Of a stretch of DNA of 64,000 bases, positions 16,301 to 31,300 are shown piece by piece. The position numbers were made by a program, and so were the translations under genes. The notes under the pieces are model-generated. The model had not been told where the DNA came from, did no database searches, and saw only the letters and a list, made by a program, of their open reading frames with translations. Within the stretch, counting starts at the first letter, position 1. The number at the start of each line of letters is the position of its first letter. Source of the stretch: Astropecten irregularis (Eukaryota; Echinodermata; Asteroidea; Paxillosida; Astropectinidae); NCBI GenBank assembly GCA_963971285.1, contig OZ020257.1, forward strand, positions 16,754,602-16,818,601, written 5' to 3'.

Positions 16301-19300
16301 CCACTTACTTTTATCAGAGTCCGATAAAGCGTCGGTGACGATGTAGTTGCACTGGTCGATTAAGAGCTGTGCCGAGGTGGTGTCCAGGACGGTGGAATCC
16401 ATGCTGCTCTGCACCAAGGACAACTGCTCCTCGGCAGTGGCTGAGGTCTCGGTTTCGACCGCCACCCATCGCCTACGACGCCTGGCAGAGGCCGTCTCGT
16501 TGGTACACTGATGGTAGGTCAAGATGGTGCGAGACACAGAAGGAATGGTTATAACACAAACGCTTCATTTGTTTCCCGCTAGAATTGTCCTCAGTAATTA
16601 ATGTTGTCTTGATAGTTCTGCAGGTTTCCCGACATTCCTACTTAAAACAGAGACCCTGTAAAATGTAGAAGCTTTACCTACCTTAGCTTGGACTTCATTG
16701 TAGTTGATTAAGGCGTTGGCAAAGTTTTCTGTTGGAAGAAAAACAGATAATAAGGATGTTCAGTATTTATTCGCTTTATTGTGATACAGAAACCTTTGAT
16801 CGATAGTTAAAGCATTATAAACAAGCAAAGCTGCGAGAATCCTTACATTTGTTTAGCGGCAAATGTCTCCTCTGTATGTTTGTGTGTTCCTATTCAAAAT
16901 AATTATTCCTCATTTGTCCTAGTCTATGTGTCAACAGAGTTGCTGACTCGAGTCGTCACTATTTTCGTGACTTGCGACTTGACTTGGAAAAATCAGCTTT
17001 GACTTGTGACTTGACTTGGACTTGCACAAAATGACTTGCTGCCACCTCTGCTATGAGAATGACGCACTCGTCGTACGTAGTGGCACAGAGTAAAATAAGT
17101 GATATACTCGGACTACTTTTGTCCTGCCTTCACGTCAAAATCTACAAGTGTCACAAAACCTAGATATTTTTAATTATTAACTGTATGTCAAGACATCAAA
17201 CAGTTCTTCCAACAGACTGCACCATCACCTCAACTCTTGTCTTTCCCCAAGCAAGTAAACCCCCATCCTGACCCCAAACGGTTTTGCAAGCGTGTGAAAT
17301 ATTCCAACAACCCGTTACGATTCATTGCGAGAATCAACGCCTTGATTCCACGGCGGTCTTACGTTTGTACTTCTCCACAGTCACAAGGTCCTCAACCAGC
17401 TGGAGAAGGCTCTGCTCGGTGCACTGAGAGAGTTCGGAGACATCGACGGTGTGATAGAAGTAGCTGCAACTGTCGTACGCGTCACAAACCTGCAATAATC
17501 ACATCAAGAATCTTTCCAATCAATCCATCCCAAAGTACAGGCTTGAACATGAAATGGTTCACCAGATAGCACCGTCAGTTTTACGTTCACAGGCACTTCA
17601 TTATATCATTATATCCATTCTTGATAACAGCTTCTCTGACAAACGTTTGTAATTTAGGAGCGTCTTGAATACATAGAAGCCGCTGACGCCTGTGTGTTGC
17701 TCAGGAACAGACTGGTGCCATTATCCTCACTCGTTGCGCCGAGTACACAAGTCTTCTTGAATGATGTTGAAGAATCCTTTTAGTGACCAATCTCTTAAGA
17801 GCAGAAGTCGTTTATAATCATAGCCTCACCTCAGCCACGAAGGTGTTGCTCGTTGCCCCTTCATCCGTGACCGTCTTGCCTACTCCCCGGATGGCCGGGC
17901 TATTGGTCTGCTCGGTGATCGTCTGCCTCCGGCTGCCGTCGACCAGGAAGACTCGGTAGCTCAATGGGTAGGCCGACTCGTCGGCCACACAGTTGTCGAT
18001 CGTGTACATCACCTGCAAGACGTGCAATTCGCAAATAAAGGACATCAACGGCAAACCAAAAAAGTTGCAAGGCAGAAGGAGTGGAGGTCTTCCATTTTTG
18101 TACATCATGGAGAAGTGAGCTGTCTGTTGTGCTAGACCCCTTGATACCAAGGCAGGCAATGTCTATTTCTGTACTAGTGATGGAATTTACTTACCGTGTC
18201 CAGCTCAGTGTAGGAGCTGATACTATTCAAGCTGAAGACACACGATGTCACTCCCTCGACCACGGTAAACTGCATCTTGGCAATGCCATACTGACCATCC
18301 TCGGCGGTCACCGTCAGTTGGATTTGGTAGGTTGACCCAGCGGTCAGTTTACCTGTTCAGAAACAACAGGTATAGAGAGAAGTTACACGAAGCTTTTAAA
18401 GTGACACTTATTTTTAAGATATCCTTTGTCCTCCAGCATAGGCCTGGTTTAATAAGAGTCTGGACGGTAGTTTGCATGGCATTTGAATTTTATAACATCA
18501 GGGATCTGATTGGTAATTTGTGTGGTCTACTCACCAGCTTGGATGGTGAGGAAGGAGATGGAGCCGTTGGACTTGCTGTAGGGGTAGAGTGAAGGTGCTC
18601 CGGCTAGGTTACTCGTATCACTCAGGTCTAGGAAAGCGTATCCTGTTGCGGAAAATTGAAAACAAAATCAAACGATATTACATGAAGGCTTAAGACTTAA
18701 CAGTGGGGCCAGCCGAACTTTTATCGTACAGTCTTTACCATGAACATTCGAAATCCTAGACATGAGGAGCTAGGTCGATGTTGCTTATGTCGGCACTGTA
18801 CGTACCTTCGTCCGTGCCTACCGACTCCCACACGTAAGTCGAGAGAGGCAGGTCGTGGGAGATGGTTGCCATAAGGGACAGTGAGTCTTCGGCCAGGATA
18901 CGCTCGCTGAAGGTCGTGCTGATGTCCACCTATAGAGAAGGGGAGAAAAGACCAAGCTCGCTTTATAGGAAATGGTGTGCATCAATTGAGGTCTGCCTTT
19001 GGCTGTATGCCACACTTCTGGTTTGATTTTGATGTCTTTTGTCGTACAGGATTGAGAGAACATTTCACCAGATGAGGAATTCCCGAGACTCAAGGAGTTA
19101 GGGATTGGGTGTTAGTTGGGTGAATGTTAAGAGTCCGAGTGACATCTAAGAGTATAAGGAATTTAGCGGATTGGCGACCCTGGTTAGAATCACCGAGTTT
19201 CATGTCAAACATTTTGACAGGAGGAATCAAGTTGTACAGATCAGCAGAAACTTGACATAGAACTGAATTTGAATACTGACAAGCCTAAACGATGTGAGAA

Positions 19301-22300
19301 TGACTGTATGTCTAAATTGGGAGCACAACTAAGGGGCTGAATAAGTGTAATGGCACTAAAGGAGCTCCGTAGACAACTCGTCACTAACCACATTAGCATT
19401 GCGCTCATGTTCATTTATGACACTAATAAAGAAAAGTGACAGACACATCTCATCATAAGAAGCTGCCGGGTGCTTTACCTTTGGAGAGTCGCCGTTCAGC
19501 GCGATCACCCGGATGGACGTGGACGCTGACCGCGTCAGCTTGAACACCTCCAGGGTGAACTCGTAGGTCTTGTCGGCCTCCATGGAACTGGCCGAGATGG
19601 ACAGCTGGCTCAGTGGAGCGGCCTCGGTGGAAGGGAACTGGCTGCCTTCCTCACCCTCTTTGAAGGACCAGCATGCCGTGCTGTCGGTCACCTAGTTATG
19701 GTGGAATTTTGAGAAGGTATGACATAGACGCGAGGTTTCACTATTGTTTCTTTATGCCGTGCTAACTAGGATTTCATCAATATTTTGTATCATTGACCTG
19801 CCTGCTTCCGTGCAAACTTTTTCCAGTGCTCTGTTTTCTTTTATGCACCGACCTTAATCAGTAACACAACGTCATGAGTCTTGATCAGCGAATTATGAAC
19901 ATTCAACAGATGTTTAACCACCGAGATGTTGCTGTAAAGGCCTACGTGTATTATTGTGTAAGTGCAGTTGCTAGTATTCTATTGCCAATTGTGTTTTGGA
20001 AGTCTTTACTCTCTAGAGTGTCTGCAATCGTGATCATTAGATTCTGTACATGTCATCATCCCGTGCACGAACCGCACGGTTTCGACTTTATGATCTGGCG
20101 GTTGTCAAAGAAGAACGTGAGTATCCTTCTCGCTCACGTTACGACTTCCGGGAGTCGGCAACCTTTCCTGGTCCAACTTGGTTTGCTGGGGCTCTCTCTA
20201 CGTCCATCATACCCTTACCTGACGACACTGCCACTGGTACACCATGTCCGTAGCCACCTGATCCAGGTCTAAGGAGCCAGACCCGTCCAGAACCAGCAGA
20301 CCGCTGTCACGTCCGACAGTCAGCTCACTGCCACCGTAGATGATTGGAATCAGGTCCGAGTACTTGGTCTGGACGGAGACGGACTGGGTGATGTTGTTCT
20401 CCGGTTCGCTCGATTTGTAGATGATGACGGTGAAGGTCACGGTAGTGTCTCCTGGTAGATTGTCAAATAAGAAGTTGTCATCAACTTGGAACAAAATATC
20501 TCAATCCTTTCTTTGAAATTGATAGGATTCGGTCAGCAATGAAATCAAATGTGTAAGTTTAGAAGTGTATCAAACTTGCCCTTACCTGGTAGAGTGTTTG
20601 GGTCAACGTGTAGCGTTCTCCTGTTGATCGTCTTGAGGTTCAGAGGAATGTCAGCATTGTCAACCGACCAGGAGAAGACGGTGTCTCCGGGAGGGACGCA
20701 GTCGGAGTAGAAGGTCACCTGGGCCGTCAAGTCGAAGCTAGACACCGGACGATAAGACAATAAAGTCAGACACAGACATTAACCCCTTGTGGGGATTTAG
20801 AAACTTATTGCTTGTAATGGTTCACTCTAAGTATGGTATATGAGTACCTCTTTGCAATTCACCAGGAATGAATTCTACAAAATGTTCGTTTATGTGAGAA
20901 TTGTAAGAATCAGTTGGACATTTGGAGTGATCGATTAGAAGGCTGTTCTTTACCTGTTGGACACCAGCACGTTGTCCGGGTCGACACCCCTCACCGTGAT
21001 TTCCACCTCGGGCACGGCCTGGTCTGACCGGCTCGTGTTGAGGTAAGAAGTGTGAGACTGCCCCAGGAAATTCTCGGCAGTCAGACTGAAAGAGTAGATT
21101 GTCTCGGCATCCATCAGACTTCCGGGGACAACAAGGTCAACTCCATTTTCATCTTGAAAAAAAGGAAGAAAAATACGTGGCAATTTGTCCTGGACAAGGC
21201 AAGAGACGTTACGAACAATTGTTCTTCTTTTTTTTTTAGGACTGTGTGACATTACATACCAGCGACAAGTGCCTCCACGTCCGAGGTTTCCCCCACGCTG
21301 GAAACGGCCCAGGTGTACACCATGTCCCGTCCGGCACCGCCTTGCGTCCGCCGTCCGGTCACTTGTACCGTACCGCAGCTGGTGATGCGCTCCTTGCCGT
21401 TCAGCACGACGGTCGGCATGACGGGATTCGTGGGTCCGGCCACGGCCAGACTTCCCGAGACGTAGCGAGAGTAGTTCTCACGGAAGGCCTTGACTGTGTC
21501 TGTCTTGATAACCAGCTCATCGCCTGTATTTCGGGCAGGAAAAGAAGAGAAGAAGAATTCCCAATTTGAGAATGATATCCTAACCATAAATGTTGAAAAT
21601 GGCAAGCGCATTGTTTACTATTGTACGCCACATTTCAGCTTAGGATCAGAACGTCTCTCCAGCCTCGCTTCTTGCACCGCGTCACGAATGGAAACGTTTA
21701 AGGTTGTTGCTGCTGTTGTTGCTATTGTTGTTGTTGCTGCTGCAGTTGCTGCTGCTGGAGCATTAATCAGCTATTTTGAAACCTCTAGCTCGTGTTATAA
21801 TGTTGCCGTGGCTGCCATCGTAACTTACCCACGGTAAGAAGATCACTTCCGGTTCCAAGGATGATGTACATGACAGTGCTGCCTACCCATCTACAGATGG
21901 CGTTGTCTCCTAGCTTAGAGGTGTCTTCAAACACGTCATCGCAGCCTGCAAACTCATTAAAGTTCACTCCTGAACTAAATCGCGTCACTACGGCGGCTCC
22001 TAGAGAGGAAAAGACACACAGTACACAATAATACTCATTGTAAGGCTTACGGGAAAAGAGGTAATGATTTTGAAACATCTCGTGATCCATGTGGCCGCTT
22101 AAAAGCCAGCTCTTACCAGTTGAAGCGAAGTAGGCTTCGGTGAACTCCGGCGCGGGGTAGTAAGCGGTGAGCACGAAGCCGGCGCCGCCGGGAGTCGTCA
22201 ACTTCTCGACGGCGTTGAGCGAGGGGAACACGGTCACCTGTACCGAGCTACTCGGCATTGGGAATGCGAAGAGCATGATGTTGTCGGAGGTGTCGTCGAA

Positions 22301-25300
22301 TGAGCCGGGTACCACTGTGTCGTAGTCTGTTTGGGAAAGAACGGAGGGTTGCAGGAGGTTGGTGAAATACTGAAAAACCTTCTTTGCAAAACCGGACATC
22401 CATTAACGGAACGTGAAAGATTTTTCTAAAAGTCTCCAACATAAAACAAAGCCAAATATGTACACAATTTATAACAGGCCTTAAATTCATGGGTCATCCA
22501 TTTTGTCACCTTCCTTGTATACCCGTAGGAAAAGATAACACCACTTCTAAAAAGGAAAATAGGTACCAGACTATTCTGAACCCAAGCCTCGATTTGATTG
22601 CACTGCTTCGTATAAGGTTGGGTGCACCGTGAATAAGGCCTAGTGTGGTGTACTTTCGATTCTGAGTACAAAGTCGTGGATATTTTTGTGTTCTCTGAAT
22701 GATGAAGAATGCAAGTTGTCTCTTCCTGGTTATATTGATACTTTTTCCATTATAGTAACAATATCTTATTGTACACTGACCTCCTTCAACAATGAGATAC
22801 GGAACGGTGCCAGCAGCTTTCACTGATGCGAAAGCGCCCTCCGTGGCAGTGACTGTGACCGAGATACTCGCGACGGAGCTGTTGATGGTCACTTCGGAAG
22901 GCGAAACAGTCAGAATCTCGATTTCTGGCGAGAGATGGAAAGAAAAGGGGAAGAAAATGAACGAATGAGCAAATACCAAGCAGGGAAAGGTTCTTTTGGT
23001 TGCTTTCCAAATAACTTTCCAAGTCAATGTGTAGAATGAATTACCTTGTTGGACAGTTAGATCTCCGTAGACGCTGTCTGAAATGATTCCATCGCGTTGC
23101 ATTTTCACCTTGTAATCACCTTTTAAAATAAGAAAATCATGGATTATTTTTGAGATCTTGCTCGAGTCACGGCTCCGATGGCAGAACTGGTGTTTAACCA
23201 ACTATTGTGTAATTCGTTTTAGTGGCCATCTGGAAGGACAGTTGCTATTTTTGGACACTAGTCATAGCGCATTTAGCAATAGTCATTTTAAACAGAGACT
23301 TCCAGCAAACAATAGTTCGTTATCATATCCCAGGTTATTATGCTGTTCCTATAATATTGTGGAAATGACTTATTTTCAAATTGTATTAACGTATGATAAT
23401 CTTTTCTACAATTCACTGTTATTCTGATGCTTAGAATCCATGTTTTTATACAAACTGTGTAATTTTGTTGTTGTTGTTAATATTTGTTACTGTTATTCAT
23501 TGTGGTATTAAAAGTCCAAAACATACCCGGGGCTAATCCGGGGACGTTGCACGTAAGTAGGACAAAAGCCAGATACTGCGTTTCACTCGAAGTCTGGGTG
23601 CCGTCCGAAGCTTCAAATATGCATACCAAAGACGAGCCCGCCTCGAAGCCAGCACCATACACATCGAGCTGTATGGATGATAAGCAACAGACACATTGGA
23701 AGAAATTGTAGACAATTGAAAGAAAATGAACGAAAAACTTGAGATAGGCCTATGTTGTTTTTACCTACAGAACAACAAAATGTCCACGTGTTGTGTATCG
23801 CTTGTGATTGTGCTTGGACTGTTGTTCGCTGACCATGAATATCAAATGGAATTTTAAACGGTGGTTTGTCTTTATTGGGCAAGACATTTCTGTGCTTAGC
23901 AAATTTCTGTGCATAGCAGCTCAATGAAATTGGCCTCATGTGTGCTATTTGTGGTGTATTCGAACTCTCTCTCTTTATGTGCCTTGTTCTTCTAGAACGT
24001 TGGCGGCCATGGGTCTCCATAATCTCCTATCCTTTGCTGTATATTTCACTGATCTTCATCCAGCGGCTGAGACTTGAGATGAAAGTGAGTCTCTGCCTTC
24101 CTCCAGCTCTTTTTCCTTCAATTTTTCCTGTCACTGCAACGTCTTCCATTTCTTCCTTTCTCAAAGCGTGACCTATAAATTGTAACTGTCTCTTTCTGAT
24201 TATTTCAGCTAGTTTCCTCTTGGTCACTAGACAATTTAATGACTTACCTGGGTGTCGGAGTTTTCAGAGACCAGACTAGGATCAACCCAGCCTACTCCAA
24301 AACACGTTGTCCCATTGCCGTCGCAGACGCCACACGCATCAAGCACTTTACCACTGCAGGATTATAAATCATACACAAAATATCAAAATCATGAAAGTCC
24401 TACTAATAATACTGAAAATACATAATGTGACCTCCAAGAGATCAAACATCCCTTTGTATTTACAGTAATTTATTTTGCACGTCATACCCGGTAATTTGAT
24501 TTATTTTATTGCGCGGCTTGATAGACAAATTTGAAAATTATTCTGAAATTTGAACGGTAGTTGTATATGCCTCCTATCAGTCGTGGTCGGCCATGGGTAC
24601 TGCGCCCAAGAGTTCGTAGTGCTGCGGTTTGAGCAGCGTCACCGGTGATTGGCGAGCCTCCGATGCAAGAGTGGCAGTCTCTACCGCACACAGGGGAGAT
24701 GCGGCTGGTTGCAGCAGAATCTCTTTGATTGTTTTCCCTCCACTTGGCTCTCTTTTCGGCGGCCAGGTTTGTGATCTTGTCCTTACCACCCTTAAGTTGC
24801 TTGTGGAGCTGGGAGCGCCAACAACTACGGTAAGCAGCAATGTTTCCCCATCGCCCTGATCCTGCCTGCGACATGGGTTTCCAAGATCAAAATAATGGCG
24901 ACCTAGAACCCAAACCCAGGTTCGCCAAACAGACTGACTCGCACTCCCCTCACAGTGACGCCCTATAGCTAAGACCAAGACTATACGCCGTGCTACTGCC
25001 GTGCCGAACTTAAATAAATTGAGCGCAGCAATAGCATGGCAGTTGCACGGCAGTTGCGCTAAACACTGAGCTTAATTGAAAGTGTCGCTCCACTGCCGTT
25101 CCGAATACCGATAGCGCGGCAGACCCTGTTGAGCCAAAGAGCTTGCCGTGCCTATCTCAGTTTGCCGAGCTAAATTCACGCTAAACGCCGTGCTATTGCC
25201 GTGCTAAACTTGAAAATGTATAATTATCTGAGTTCGACACGGCAGTAGCACGGCGTATAGCCTAGGCCTAAGCCTCCTTACCTGTTATGCACGCCGTCAC

Positions 25301-28300
25301 AGCCAAGGCAGGAGGACTCATCGGCCGATGAATCGGTCAGGCACTGCCCGCAGGCGTTCATGCCGGCAGTCGCATTCAGTCCCGTGTTGCCACCGTAGCA
25401 GATGTCACATTCGTTGAGCTCTGCTCTGTTGGACGAAGCTGTATAAACACATTTTGTTTGGAGGGAAAAAGAAACCAAAATGAGTCAAATTTGTGGACGT
25501 GTTATGGGCTTGCGATGAAACAAACCGACGCACTGTAGGGATATAATTTCTTCTAACTAAACTCGAATCGGTCGTCTCGGTTAATAAGAACTGTGGCTGT
25601 ACTGCTATGTTACATAACTGTACATGTTGTTGTTTAGTCGGCCAATAACAGCTAGGGTTAACCCTAACCCTAACCCTTCTGCCTTTGTGGTTACCGATGA
25701 CACAAATTCTTTGAAAAGAATTTTACAGCAAATGCAAATTTTCCAAAGTAAGCCTTATACCAAACGCGTACTATACAACATATATTTGTGGTTTCATCTT
25801 GACCATCATGGTAATTATGAATAGGTTGTATTGATATAATTTTGGTCCCATCAAGTAGCTATAGGTTGGCGTTGAGCCCTTTAGAAATATTATCCCTGGA
25901 CCAAGTTCTATAAAACTCACCGCCTGGTGTGAAGCAGTCGTGGTTGCAGTCCTGGTACTTATTGGTAACGCCGATACTGGACTCATCGAAGGGCTCGCAG
26001 TAGCCACAGCTGTCCTCCTTCCACGTGCCGCCGCAGACACCACGGCAGTCGATGCTTCCCGCGCTGTAGTTGGCTAACCTCCCGGTCTCGCCGCCTTAAA
26101 ACGGACAAAAAAGACAGGGTTCGATTTCGAAAGTTAGATAGATGATTTGATCTGATGTGGATTAGGCACATAATCCCATACAAGGCGTTTATAGTGAGAA
26201 TAACAGTACCTCTAATTGGTATACCTATTATAGGGAGACATTCCCATAGGATCGTGCACAAACCTTACTTCAACCATCTTCCAAACCAATGAACTTGAAA
26301 TTGACAAAATGTTAATATTGAGAGCATACGCTGTCTTCTGTTAAAATATGGACGTAACGATAAATAATGCATTACAAAGGTAGCCGATACCTTAAGGAGA
26401 CTTTCAGACGCAAGCATGTCTCTCTTACCCAATGCTCGTTAACTCCTTCCAGTATCCCCTATAGATTATCTCACTTGAGCATTAAACGCATTGAAATGCG
26501 ACTCTTGGTGACAAAACGTATGAATCGGTATTACCAAACATAATTCATTGCTCTTTCTTCCTTTGCATTAAATTGAAAACAAATCTGAAAGTTCTTGATA
26601 CTAACCCACACACACTTTACATGCGTCTAAGGAAGCGTTGCCGTAACAGGTACCGTGACAGTCCCAGGTGATTCGGTAGTCTGTGGCCGACCAACAGACA
26701 CCACAAGGGTCCTTGCCTTGGTCATCACCAAGTTGGGTGGTGCCCCCTACGCACACGTTGCAGCTGTTCAGGGTGGCCGCGCCGTTGCAGACATTGTCGC
26801 AGTCCCGCTGGGCGCTGCCCCCGCAGAACCCGGTGCAGTCCAAGGTAGCCTCGCCGTTGCAGACGTTGGCACAGTCCAGAATGCCCTCACATTCTGCAGA
26901 ACCAAGAAGAAGATGAACATTGGAACTTTGTGTTATGACATGTGTACAGGGATCGATTCTATACGAAGCCCTACGATCGATCGTAAGATACGATGAGTTT
27001 GGTGAAATCGATCCCAGGTTATCATACATGTCCCGAGTGAAGGTTTCTCACAGTCAATAATCTGTATCATTTTGGGTGATTTTGGCTCATTATTGAACGC
27101 CACAACCTAGCTGTTGCTAATGTGATCAACAATTCTGTGCTCGTCAAAAGATTTACACAGTAATCAACGTATTCACTTAATTAACAATTTCGTATTTTTT
27201 TTAAATGGCATCCACAAACAGAACTGTCAGATTATGAATAAAGGTAATATACACAAACAATCGAAATATATGCATTTGTAAAATGTATATATGGAAAGTT
27301 CTCAAATAAATGCAACTAATGACATACTGGAAATGAAAACTTAAGACAAAACGAAAAAACATAAATAGATAAAGGCGGTTGCAAGACGGCCTATGGTAGG
27401 AGTGCAGCCGGGGTCGATTTCACCAAACTATTTTAACTTACTATAAATCGTAAAACTTTTGAGGCGTTGCAGCCCTGCGTACGATACGATGGGTAATTCT
27501 ATGTAACTCTAGTTACGACCGACTGGTCGTAGGGCTTTGTGATATCGGCACCAGGACTAGTCTGCAAAGGAGTTATTATGTAAAAACAATTACGCGTCTT
27601 ACGCAAGCTTGATTCTATTATGAGCGTAAAAAAACGCACAGTCATACGTTAAAGATGGCCTATTGTTTGGCATTGTTTTCACTACGATGTGCAGTCTATT
27701 CCATTGCAACCTTATAACGCACCTGCCCGCTACATTCATTGAGAAGTTGCATAAACCATGTTGACCCTGATATTAAGTGCAGTCTCCTTCAAGATACACG
27801 GTCTTAATTTAGTTGGTCCGCTGCATGCAAATCAGCGGGTAGACTGTCTGGATTCTACGGCGTTTAGCCATCGCAAAAATAGAAACCAGCTTTCACTTGA
27901 ACAATTAGTACACGCAGAACCTATTCAGCTCCGCACCATACAAATGTTTGCTTTTCCAATCTCAATCGATGTAGCTATAATGAATCAGCCAAGCGCAATC
28001 ACCAGTCCTACCCCTGATACACAGTTCATTTTCACTGGAGATGTATTTACGTATATAAGAGAAAAACCGCTGCATGTAAATCTGTGCAAATATTCCGAGA
28101 ATCCCCCCCCCCCCCCATCTCAACCCTGCAGTGTCGAGGCGCATTCATGAATAGCTTCACCACTCCTCAGTACTTGTTGGTTAAGAATTAGACAGACGCC
28201 CCTGAAGTGCAGGACTTAAACGCACCAGCGAGGTCTGCTTTGAAAGACCAAGAAGTCCTGTCAACAAATAAAGACCTGTTGAGACGCGGTAGCCCGGCAA

Positions 28301-31300
28301 CTCGCAAAACGCGAGGACGTAATACATGAGGGGAGCTGAGATGAAACCTTACAAAAATCCACATTCTGTGTTGGGGTTTAACGCTGGCTCATCGGATGTA
28401 CCAGTACGAGTATCGACTCCATTTTTGAATATGCAAATCATAATAGGCGACCATCTTGTAGGCAGGACTGAATGATATAGCTATTTCAGAACTACGAACA
28501 TTTGGAACGGCAACTTTGTTCTAAACACGACTTACGCGAATAAGCCTAAACACTGCGACCTTTGGTGGAAACCTATAAGCTGATTAAGCCATAAGGGCCG
28601 TGTTATATTCTCAAAAACAACTTTGCTTTTAACGAATCTTACTGTTCACTGTTCTTTGTTTTGTGCCAAAGTAAATTTATATTATAACAAACAGTTTTGT
28701 AAAAACAATTTTTAAATGATCATTTGTAATAAGTTATTGTAAACCTAATAGTTTTAGTTTTCGGACTTGTTATTGGGTGTTCTTAATAAACCGAAATTGA
28801 TTGGAATTTTTTGAGATATTGCATGATGGTTTATATTGGGAATTGAGCAATATCTTATATTGGAAAAGAGGACTGTCAGGGTTAAAAATGTTTCCTCATA
28901 ATTCAAAGAATCATTTATGTTGCACCTTAAATCGTACTTAATTGATATTTCGCATTGGGATATCTTTCAGAAGGCCTGTTGTAAAACAATACGTATTATT
29001 ACAACATTTGAAGTGCATATCGGAGATTAAAGATAACATCATACTTTGGTTTCTGTGGCAAAAATATCAAGGAAGATACAATATCACCTGTGGAAATTTC
29101 AGTCCCATACGGTGCCCTCTTTTTGAAAAACAGTGACTTGGCCACGGTATTTCTTAAGTCTTTTATCTTTTTTTATCTTTAAAAGATCAAAAATAATTGT
29201 CGTCCTTGGTTCTACTTTTTCTTGGTAAATACAGCATTTCAGGCAGAACAATTTTAACGGTATGTTTCTACCAGCACCATCTTTGTGATCATCACCATGT
29301 GATGATTTCTGTTTCGGTATGCTGCCAAAGTATGGTACTATACTACCTTTAACGTGTGGGAATATCAGAATTTAAAGAAATGTGGAATTTAACGTACAAG
29401 ACTAACTACATTTTCGCAATCATGATGATACAGAATGTATTTGGTGCTTATCGTCCAATTTTTCAGTTATAATTCTGGAATGTCTTTTCACTGAAACTGT
29501 TGCTTCTTCTTATGTTATACAAAATTCAATCACAGAATGAACGAGTACTGTTTGTATAAACACAAAGCGAAGTACTTGTACTTATTATTTTTTTTCCCTT
29601 GTGCCTTTTTTGCGACAATGATTTTTTATGTCGCGTAAAATAAAGGTTTTGACTAATGAAGCCTTACGCGAATTTGCCATTAATATGACGCCTAACAGTT
29701 GATAATTTGGTTATGTCACAAGAAATGAGAAACTTCGAGTTAGTAGGGCCTGACGCGTTTTGATCCTAGCAGGATCTTCATCGAAGGCTTATAAGGATAA
29801 AGATCCTGTATCCTGCTACAATCGAAATGCGTCAGGCCCTCCTAACTCCAAGCATTTTATAGATGTATTATTTTGGTTAATGAGCAGTTTACAGCATTTG
29901 TATTTTACTTGTATTGAAGAAATTAAGATAATCAAAGTAAAATTAGTAAAGTAAAAATGAAATACAAGTTGGGGACTCACCAGTGTCAGCTAGGATTTCT
30001 CCTCGGAAGGCTGCCGTCGACGCAATACAGAAAGCCTGAGGACTGTAGTAGCCTGTCAGTTGGTAGAGCAGATTGTCAGATGCAGCCTCAGATTCAACCA
30101 AGTTGATGTACGCCATGGTAGCCCGCACGGCAATCTTACATTCCTCTTCATCCGTCAGGTACGAGAACACCCTCTCCCTGATGAGCTCTACCAAGTTACC
30201 GAATGCTTCCTGGTCACTAGCTGCCACAATCAGAGCGTCGCACATGAGACCAGAATCGTTGAAGCCTGTCATTGTGCTGGCAAATTTAAATGTCCCGGAG
30301 AAGGTCTGCTGGAAGTACTCCAATTCTCTCACGAATTCGATATCGTAGTGAGAGGTAGATGGGTCGGTATAACGGCCGACGTCAGGCGCCAAGTGAGAGT
30401 AGACTCTCTCCAAGTCCTGGCAAACACCGGCTCCGTATTCAATTCCGCTTTCAAGCAAGCCATCTACTACAGCCGTAGCTAGCTGCACTGGACTCATGTC
30501 TGAATTAAGGACAGTCTCAATTGCTGGGCAGATGGTGTCCTTTTCGAACCGAGGCTCATAGTTGAATAGAGGGAGAACGATGTCGAGTAAAATCTGGCCA
30601 ACATCAAACTGCCTCAAGGCAATCGGAAAATCATCACCAAAGACTATCGGCACCAGCAACTCCTCGCACTGCAAAACTGCAGCCCGTGTATCATTGCTGT
30701 TGATTGCATCGCATACTGAAACAGCATGACCAAATCCAGGGTAAACACTGTCCGTAAACAGTGGAGATAATACATCACAGGCCAAAGTCAATGAATCTTT
30801 GAACTTGGTGGTGGTAAGAAGTGCCCCTGCGAAAGAGACGGCGTCCCTGAAATTGACACCTGGGAGCAGTTCGCCTTCAGAGGGAGTGTAGGTGCTCAGT
30901 TGGAAACCATCAGGAAGCTGTAGTTCAGAGAGTGTAACATTTGTCCTGTCGTTGAAGCTGTTGTAAAGGTAACCACAGAAACTGTACACGTCTTCAAAAC
31001 CTGTGATTCCGCTGAAGGCCTCCAACCAGTCTCTGGGGAGGAGATGAAGTGACGAGTTGCATAAGCTGACATCATTCATCACGTTAAATGCTCCATCTAC
31101 CATTGCATCGAATACAGAAGTCTTCCTCTCATCCTCGTCAGTGAAGCTCAAAATGTAACCGCAGAAATCACCTCCGGTTGCAAAGTTTCCGGTCAAGACG
31201 GACACGAGCCTCTCGGTGTCGTTGAAGACGGTGAAGCCTGGAGGATTGAACTCAGGAGCTGACGCATTACCGTAGTATTTCATACACTTTGCAGACAGTA

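Noticed and set aside
22506..23201. A 231-aa minus-strand frame as one exon
   Set aside because: It runs through two introns. The real exons at 22781-22924 and 23045-23119 have good splice sites and join in phase.
27758..28150. A 130-aa plus-strand frame in the giant-gene intron
   Set aside because: No recognisable domain or neighbouring exons; it ends in a poly-C/Pro stretch.
29943..29980. Natural C-terminus of a 3,205-aa intronless protein
   Set aside because: The last 12 codons lie beyond a consensus donor and show no similarity to the repeats, whereas splicing at 29981 continues into Cys-rich coding sequence in frame.
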